A stretch of DNA of 64,000 nucleotides from Gautieria morchelliformis (Eukaryota; Basidiomycota; Agaricomycetes; Gomphales; Gomphaceae): contig WHVA01000555.1 in the NCBI GenBank assembly GCA_015179125.1, forward strand, positions 1 to 64,000, written 5' to 3'. The position numbers were made by a program, and so were the translations under genes. Below, in pieces: positions 57,697-64,000 of this stretch. Under the pieces are notes generated by a model. The model had not been told where the DNA came from. It ran no database searches and saw nothing but the letters and a program-made list of their open reading frames with translations. Position 1 is the stretch's first letter. Each line of letters begins with the position of its first letter.

Positions 57697-60555
57697 CTAA
57701 GTTTTGGGCTTTTTGGGGTACTTCGCATGGAATTTGGCGAGTCTGCGAGCCGAATTAGTCACATTTGAAGAGGGTTCCCAAGACGTAGCCTCGGGGGTGT
57801 GTTCATATCCCTTCCATTCTACTAAGTACTCCCATCGTCTTCGGTGAATGCGACTGTCGAGGATTTTCGTGATCTCGTACTCGTCGGCGGAGTCGATTTC
57901 GATAGGCGGTGGGGGGTCTGCATATGGACCTGGGATAGTAGATGTTGTGGCGGGTTCGAGAAGGGATACATGAAACACAGGGTTGATCTGGCGAAGGTCC
58001 AAAGGTAAGCCCAAGCGAAATGCATGCGAAGATATTTTAGCCGTGATAGGATATGGGCCAAGTCTTCGGTGGTCGAGTTTCTTCGAAGGCTGTTTTGTGC
58101 AAATATTTCGTGAGTCGAGTACTCTGTCGCCGACCTGAAATTCAGGAATCAGAATGCGGCGACTGGTTGTGGCCGAAGTGTACTGGGTAATTGATCTTGA
58201 TTTGATCTTGAAGGTACTGGTGAAGGTCCTTGAGATCTGCCGACTGGCGATAAGTGTCTTCGGAAGTGACCGAAGTGAGAGATACTTCGAGCTTTGGATG
58301 GAAACCCTTGTTGGTGAAGAAGGGTGTGACCTGGGTCGCCGAATGGGCTGTGTTGTTGTAGGCGAATTCGGCGAGAGGCAGGAGGTCAACCCAATCATCT
58401 TGCTGGTAGTTGATGTAGACTCGGAGGTACTGCTTGAGGATCTGGTTTACTCGTTTGGTCTGTCCATCGGTTTGGGGGTGGTAGGCTGTAGAAAGGTTGC
58501 CTTTGATGCTGAGGATTTCGCAGAGAGAGGTCCAGAATCGAGATGTGAAGTGCTTCTCTCAATCGGAGATGATGTCGCTGGGGCTACCATGTTTAGTGAA
58601 TATGTGGCAGAGGAAGAGCATGGCGACATCCCCTGAATTGATGTCTGAGAATGTCGGAATGAACAGGGCCATCTTCGTTAGCCTGTCGACAATGATGAGG
58701 ATCATATCGTGTCCATCCGATGGGGGGAGTCCCTCAATGAAGTCCATGGAGATTGAATCTCAAGGTCGTTGGCTGATGGGCAGAAAGTGAAGAGGACCGA
58801 AGGGTTTGTGATGAATGGATTTAGCGTGGTGACACTTGGAACAGGAGCCGATGTAGCTGGTGACGAAGGTGGACATGTTCGGCCAATGATACTGTCTCCG
58901 AATGTTCTTCATCGTTTTGCTGATCCCTGGGTGGCCTGCTAACTGATGATCATGCAGCAAGCGAAGGATGTCCAAGCGAATATCATTATGATCAGGGACA
59001 TACGTTCGCTGTTTGTATAACAGTGTTTTGTCATCCTCTCCAAGTGACCAGGGGTCTGGCTTTGCGTTCGGAAGGGGGACCGCCATCGACTGAAGACGGG
59101 TGATGTGGGCTGAGGACAAGGGATCGGTCAACTGGCCCTGTTGGATGGATGTCAACAGTGATGCAGAGTCAAGGATGATGGCGCGAATGAGTTGCCCGGT
59201 TTAAAACATCAACTGGAAGTTGTGGGGATTTGCCAATGCATAAGCACCATCCCCCCCTTTAGGGTCCATCCCCCCCTTTAGGGTACACGTTGCCCCGACG
59301 GGTCAATGCATCAGGCTTTGTGCCGAGTTGCCCAGCTCGGTAGCGAATGATGTAGTTGAACCCTGACAGGTGTTTGGACCAACGGACCTGTCGTCGGGTC
59401 AGCTGTTTTGTAGTTGCGAAGTACTCAAGGTTTTTGTGGTCGGAGAGGATGAGGCTGATGTGGGATGCCCCTTCGAGGTAGTTTCACCATTGTTTGAAGG
59501 CACAAAAGATGGCGAGCAGCTCCTTGTTGTAGATCTCATAGTTCATCTCGGCAGGTGCCATTCCTCGTGGATAGAAGGCGATCGGGTGGATATCACCATC
59601 GGAGGGGGTGATCTGGGAGATGATGGTGGTGATGGCGTAGTCGGAGGCGTCTGTTTTGATGATGATGGGGTTACTCGGGTCAAAGTGGATGAGGACTGGG
59701 GCTTTCGAGAATGCGGCTTTGAGTGCTTCGAAAGCCTCCTGCTGCTTTGCTTCCAAGGTGAATGGAGTATCCTCTCTGGTTAAGCGAGTGAGTGGCAGGA
59801 CAATGTCTGAGAACGAAATGATGAATCTTCTGTAGAAGTTCGCAAAGCCCAGGAACGATTGGACTTCACGAATGTTCGTCAGTACAGGCCACTTTGTGAT
59901 TGCAGCTGTCTTTTCGATGTCCATGGAGACCCCAGCAGGGGAGATGTGTAGAGGACAGGAATTATAGGCAGTAGGTTTGGACTTGGTGCTCAAAAGAATG
60001 GACTAGAAATTAATTCACTCTCTCAGTGAATTTAGTTGTCACTGAGAGAGGGGGGAAATGTGTCTCATGCGCATGTACTACTAGCCGGCGCTTTAGCGCC
60101 CGTGATGCCACGGTGTGCCATGCTAAGCGCCCATAGAACGTAGCACGGTAGTGAACAGCCGCACCTCAAAAAGGAAACTTGTCCACATCCACCCACAAAG
60201 GGTCGGTTGGACAGAACATGAAAAGAAGTAGAAATACAGCTTCGAAAAATCAAAGAAAAATTTGACAAATCATAGAATGAATGTCAGCATGGTTTCAAGT
60301 CAAAATCAAAAGAAATACGAATGGTGGAATCTATTTGGCTTGATTTTGGTGCAGGAGCATAAATGCACCCAACAAGATGATGAATCAGAGAAACTCAACC
60401 CAGTTCGAATGGAACAGGCACTTCTCGAGTTTTATGAAGAGGTTGTGCTTCCGAAGATGGGTGAGGACCATTCGGACATGTTCCAAGTGATCCTTCCTGT
60501 TCTTGGAGAAGATAAGGATGTCGTCGAGGTAGACTACAATGAAGACATCAGCCAT
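57697..60555 (-). pseudogene. Gypsy chromovirus 1, decayed, pol fragment
   Basis: From 60555: the RT end with catalytic VVYLDDILIFS (about 60510-60535). It is then interrupted by the solo LTR at 59947-60374. The RT tail and RNase H follow (GFANFYRRFIISF, TDASDYAITTIISQI), a zinc finger (HQLAGHPGISKTMKNI, CSKCHHAK) and integrase (MDFIEGLPPS; IISD followed by TGA; HPQTDGQTKRVNQ). The C-terminal chromodomain is YEITKILDSRIHRRRWEYLV with WKGYEH and SWEP (about 57745-57860). The third catalytic residue of integrase is Lys instead of Glu (58454-58456). Stops and frameshifts are frequent. The 5' part is cut at 60555, where element 2 begins. Confidence 0.85.
59947..60374 (-). mobile_element. Solo copia LTR (LTR-A) with TSD AGATG
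   Basis: 428 bp, minus orientation, TGTTGGGTGC...CCTCTACA, flanked by AGATG at 59942-59946 and 60375-60379. Its ends match the LTR at 7899-8999. It has one hairpin copy where the others have two. It disrupts the RT of chromovirus 1 between codons of FIISPAG. Confidence 0.92.
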
Positions 60556-60753
60556 TGTAAGGGCAACCCTGGCTAGTTGTGGAGATCACACTACCACACA
60601 ACTGACAAGGGGAAATCCAAAGTATGTATAAATGAACAGAGTATACAAGAGAGGGGATTCTCACCTGACAAGGGGAAATCCAAAGAGAAAAGTCTAAGGA
60701 CCCCCAATGTCAGCGAGCCCGTATTATACTACGCTGCGCAGCCAGGGACAACA
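60556..60753 (-). mobile_element. Putative 3' LTR of gypsy chromovirus 2
   Basis: Lies just past the stop codon of element 2 and runs TGTTGTCCC...CCCTTACA on the minus strand. It contains a GGATTTCCCCTTGTCAG block twice. GCCAT at 60551-60555 would be the target duplication if the far end beyond 64000 shows it. Confidence 0.45.
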
Positions 60754-60767
60754 CTTGGCACCCGCCA

Positions 60768-63700
60768 TCAACCCTGCATCTCCCTGACCACCCTGACCCT
60801 TGATCGACCCTTGATGCCACCTATTACGCGAGTCGCTTGATTTCCGACACTGTTCTGAGAGTGGAAGTCGGAAATTGGAGTGGAACTGGCAAGGCGAACA
60901 GAACTGGTGGAAGTTCTCCCAGAAGCGGAATCATTTCCGAAAGCGGAGGCGGAGATGGAATTGGAACCGGAACCGGAGTCGGAAATGGAGTCGGAACTGG
61001 GTGTGGTGTCGGAACTGGAAATGGAAAACAGGGTGTCCCCTGACATCACCCCCCCTCTAGCGTGCTGCGTCCTCAAAGCACGGGACACGAGGGATTGAAA
61101 TGCCAGCGAGCGGATTCGGCGAGGGGCACCGGGGTGTGTCCTATAGAACTCGCGGAGTTTGTCTGGAGCGGAAACATCTTGCTCCGGGATCAACGAATTC
61201 TCCTCGTATCCATACCCTTCCCATTTCACGAGGAATTGGAGTCGTCCTCGCACAAACCGGCTGTCCAGGATCCGTTCCACCACATAGTGCTCTTCCACAT
61301 CTACAATTTCTGGCGGAGGTGGCGGACGAGCCTTCCGACCTGGAATTGGGTCCTCAAGCATAGGGAGTAACTTCACCACGTTGAAGACGGGGTGGAGGCA
61401 GGACATGGACATCGGAAGTCGGAGGCGGTATGCATTCCGTCCAACCCTCCGCGTCACTGTGAAGGGCCCAAGGTAGCGGTGGGCAAGCTTCTGCGAAGGG
61501 CATGTGGTGCGGATGTCATTTGCATCTAGATACACCTTATCTCCAACTTGGTACTCCGGGGCAGGAACCCGGCGTTGGTTGTAGTACCTTGCCATGTCAT
61601 CCTTGGCCTTTGTAAGGGCCGACTTGGCTTCCGAAAGGGTGGAGTCCATGCGGTCTCGGAACTCATTGACCGTCTCGAGTCGGGAGTCAGCCTGGCCTGG
61701 CTCGAAGCCCATCCGCGGGTGTCTTCCGGAGTCAAGCATGAAGGGAGTCTGTTGTGTGGTGGAATGGACATGGTTGTTGTATTGGAATTACGCCAGTGGA
61801 AGTAACTCATCCCAGTCATCCTGCCTCTCATTGACAAAGAGGCGGAGATATTGCTCCAACTCCTGATTGACCCGTTCCGTCTGTCCGTCACCCTGCGGAT
61901 GGTACGCTGTGGTGGTAGCCAGCTTTATGCCGAGCAGGCGGTAGAGCTCCCGAGTTAGTTCCGCGACAAACTGCGGACCTCGGTCGGAAACAACTTGCTT
62001 CGGGAGCCCATGCAACTTCCAGACATGTGCAAGGAACAGGCGGGCCGCTCCGAGGGCTGTGATCTTCGTGTGCGTCGGAATGAAGTGGGACACCTTGCTT
62101 ACCGAGTCCACGACATTCATGATCGCGTCGTAGCCATGGGACTCTGGGAGTTCAACGATGAAGTCAACACTGATGGTGTCCCAGCGGGATTCTGGAATCG
62201 GGAGTGGAACAAGTTCTCCAATGGGCGGATGTCGCTGTGCTTTGGTTCGGAGGCAAAGGTCACATGTCTTCACGTACTGTCCAATGTAGCGGGACATCTG
62301 AGGCCACCAGTAGTTCCGAGCCACTAACTCCAACATCTTCCACCTGCCAGCATGCCCCGCGACCCGTGTGTCATGGTGCTGGGACACAATGCGGCGGCGG
62401 AGGTCCGCCCCACCTGGAACATAGACCTTGCCTCTGAAGTGGAGCAGTCCATCACGTTCCGACCATTCCGCTGCCCGTACAGACCGTGAGTGCCCTTTCC
62501 GAAGTTCCCCCACTGCCTTCACTACCAACTCCTCTTTCTCTCCATTCCGGTACTGCCTCCGGATGTCCCGGAGCATTTCCACTTCCGCCCCAACTGCAGT
62601 CACCCCCTCTAGGGCATGGATTGCAAAGAGACTAGGGCGGAGCAGTGTCATATCCGCGTTGTCTCCACTTCCACTTCCATGATCCGCACAGCGGGATAGG
62701 GCATCGGGTTTGCCCATGGTGCGGCCGGGGCGGTGGCGGAGCAGGAAGTCGAACCGGGACAGGTGTAGGGACCACCGTGCTTGTTGTCGGTTCAACTTCT
62801 TAGATGTGCGGAAATACTCGAGGTTCTTGTGGTCTGTCCAGATCTCAAACGGGCATAGAGCACCCTCGAGGAAGTGTTGCCACTCCTCCAGCGCTCGGAT
62901 GATTGCCAGCATCTCCTTGTCGTGGATCTCATAGTTCCTCTCGACCGGACTAAGGCTTTTAGAGAAGAAGGCAATCGGACGCCATCCCCCATCATCTTCC
63001 GATGACTGTTGTGACAAGACCGCTCCGGTAGCTGTGTCGGAAGAGCCCGCCTCAACTCGATAAGGGCGAGAGTCATTGGAAAGATCAGGACCGGGGCGGA
63101 AGTGATCAGCTCTTTGAGTTTGTCAAAGGAGGACTGTTCCGGCTCTCCCCACTGCCATCCAACCTCCTTCTTGGTGAGGTTGAAGAGGGCACGAGCGTGG
63201 CAGGAGAAGTCCTTGATGAACCGCCGGTAGAAATTGACAAACCCAATGAAGGACTGGACCTCTTTCCTGTTCCGCGGCACAGGCCAATCCGACACACCGG
63301 AAACTTTGACTGGGTCCATTTCCACCTTTCCTTCCGACACAATCACCCCAAGATACTCTATCCGCGTCCGCTCAAATTCGCACTTTTCCGGTTGAGACAC
63401 AGGTTGTATTCCCGGAGCCGTTCCAGCACTCTCCTCACGACTTCCCGGTGTTCCGACATTGTTTTTGTGAAGATGAGGATGTCATCGAGGTAGACGCAGA
63501 CAACCCCTTCTGCTATCATGTCACGGAAAATGTCATTCATCATCGTCTGGAATGTGGCGGGACTGTTGGTAAGGCCGAAGAGCATGACCTGCGGCTCAAA
63601 GAGTCCTCAGTTGGTGCGGAATGTGGCCTTCCACTCGTCTCCCTCCCGGATCCGAACATTATTGAAGCCCCAGCGGACATCCAGCTTAGTGAAGTACCTT

Positions 63701-63988
63701 GCCCCGCGGAGTTGTGTGATTAGTTCAGAAATGAGTGGAATGGGGTACCGGTTCTTGATCGTGATCGCATTCAAGGCCCGGTAATCCTGCACAAGTCTGA
63801 GCGAGCCATCCTTCTTCTTGATGAAGAACACCGGAGATGCCATGGGTGACTTGGAGGGGCGGATCCTCCCTGTGCGGAGGTTTTCCGCAAGGAATGCATC
63901 GAGCTCTACCTGCTCCTTGGGTGACAGCGGGTAGACTTTGCAGTTGGTGGGCTTTGACCCAGGCTCCAACTCGATGGCATGGTCCCAA
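60768..63988 (-). pseudogene. Gypsy chromovirus 2, nearly intact pol
   Basis: Minus strand, 5' end beyond the window. RT has [35 protein letters not shown] and catalytic VVCVYLDDILIF. RNase H carries NYEIHDKEMLAIIRALEEWQ and [11 protein letters not shown]. Integrase has a zinc finger (HHDTRVAGHAGRWKMLE, CDLCLRTK) and a full DDE triad: SVDFIVELP, VVSDRGPQF, GQTERVNQ. The chromodomain starts HYVVERILDSRFVRGRLQF, then LVKWEGYGYEENSL; the usual WEP reads LIP. A Ser-rich tail of about 85 residues ends the protein. Breaks: stop at 63607-63609, frameshifts near 63395 and 63060, stop at about 61788. It is the youngest-looking gypsy copy here. Confidence 0.88.
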
Positions 63989-64000
63989 AGCTTCCGTGGA

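Noticed and set aside
1..64000. tRNA or rRNA genes
   Set aside because: No convincing T-loop/acceptor combination or rRNA core sequence was recognised by eye; a tRNAscan-SE run would settle it.

Overview
The window looks like a transposon-rich stretch of a basidiomycete (Agaricomycete-type) genome. The host-like genes are cut by many 47-130 bp GT-AG introns, one Zn2Cys6 factor is split into 19 small exons, and there is a patatin/NB-ARC/TPR NLR-like gene. Most of the remaining sequence is decayed Ty1/copia and Ty3/gypsy chromovirus DNA with solo LTRs. No rRNA, tRNA or CRISPR array was seen.

Layout. 1-1520: decaying copia gag-protease with its LTR, minus strand. 1778-6154: left arm of a large inverted repeat carrying a broken F-box gene. 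6155-19766: LTR fragments, a second copia gag-protease (9005-10138), two solo LTRs of a ~1 kb family in opposite orientations, minisatellites and unassigned DNA. 19770-27220: pieces of one gypsy family (called A here), one split by a 1,030 bp solo LTR. 29638-33630: a complete five-exon patatin-NB-ARC-TPR gene. 33631-44409: a DDE transposase relic, gypsy A protease-RT-RNase H, a non-LTR reverse transcriptase and an antisense TPR-array pseudogene. 44807-53089: the quiet host island, with an INO80-subunit (Ies2-like) gene, a small membrane-protein gene and the 19-exon Zn2Cys6 regulator. 53422-57287: right arm of the inverted repeat with the second F-box copy. 57697-64000: two chromoviruses, apparently nested, the first also carrying a copia solo LTR.

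Four exon models were read by eye and close in frame: the NLR (1,260 aa), the Ies2-like protein (701 aa), the small membrane protein (105 aa) and the regulator (928 aa). The regulator needs four exons of 8-12 nt to restore family motifs, and that is the least ordinary host feature here.

The repeats share a decay signature. Nonsense codons in several repeat families look like CGA to TGA changes, and two gypsy A copies differ mainly at CpG sites. Methylation-linked cytosine deamination or a RIP-like process would explain this (inference). Five LTR insertions have perfect 5 bp target duplications that can be read directly, which gives a relative insertion order.
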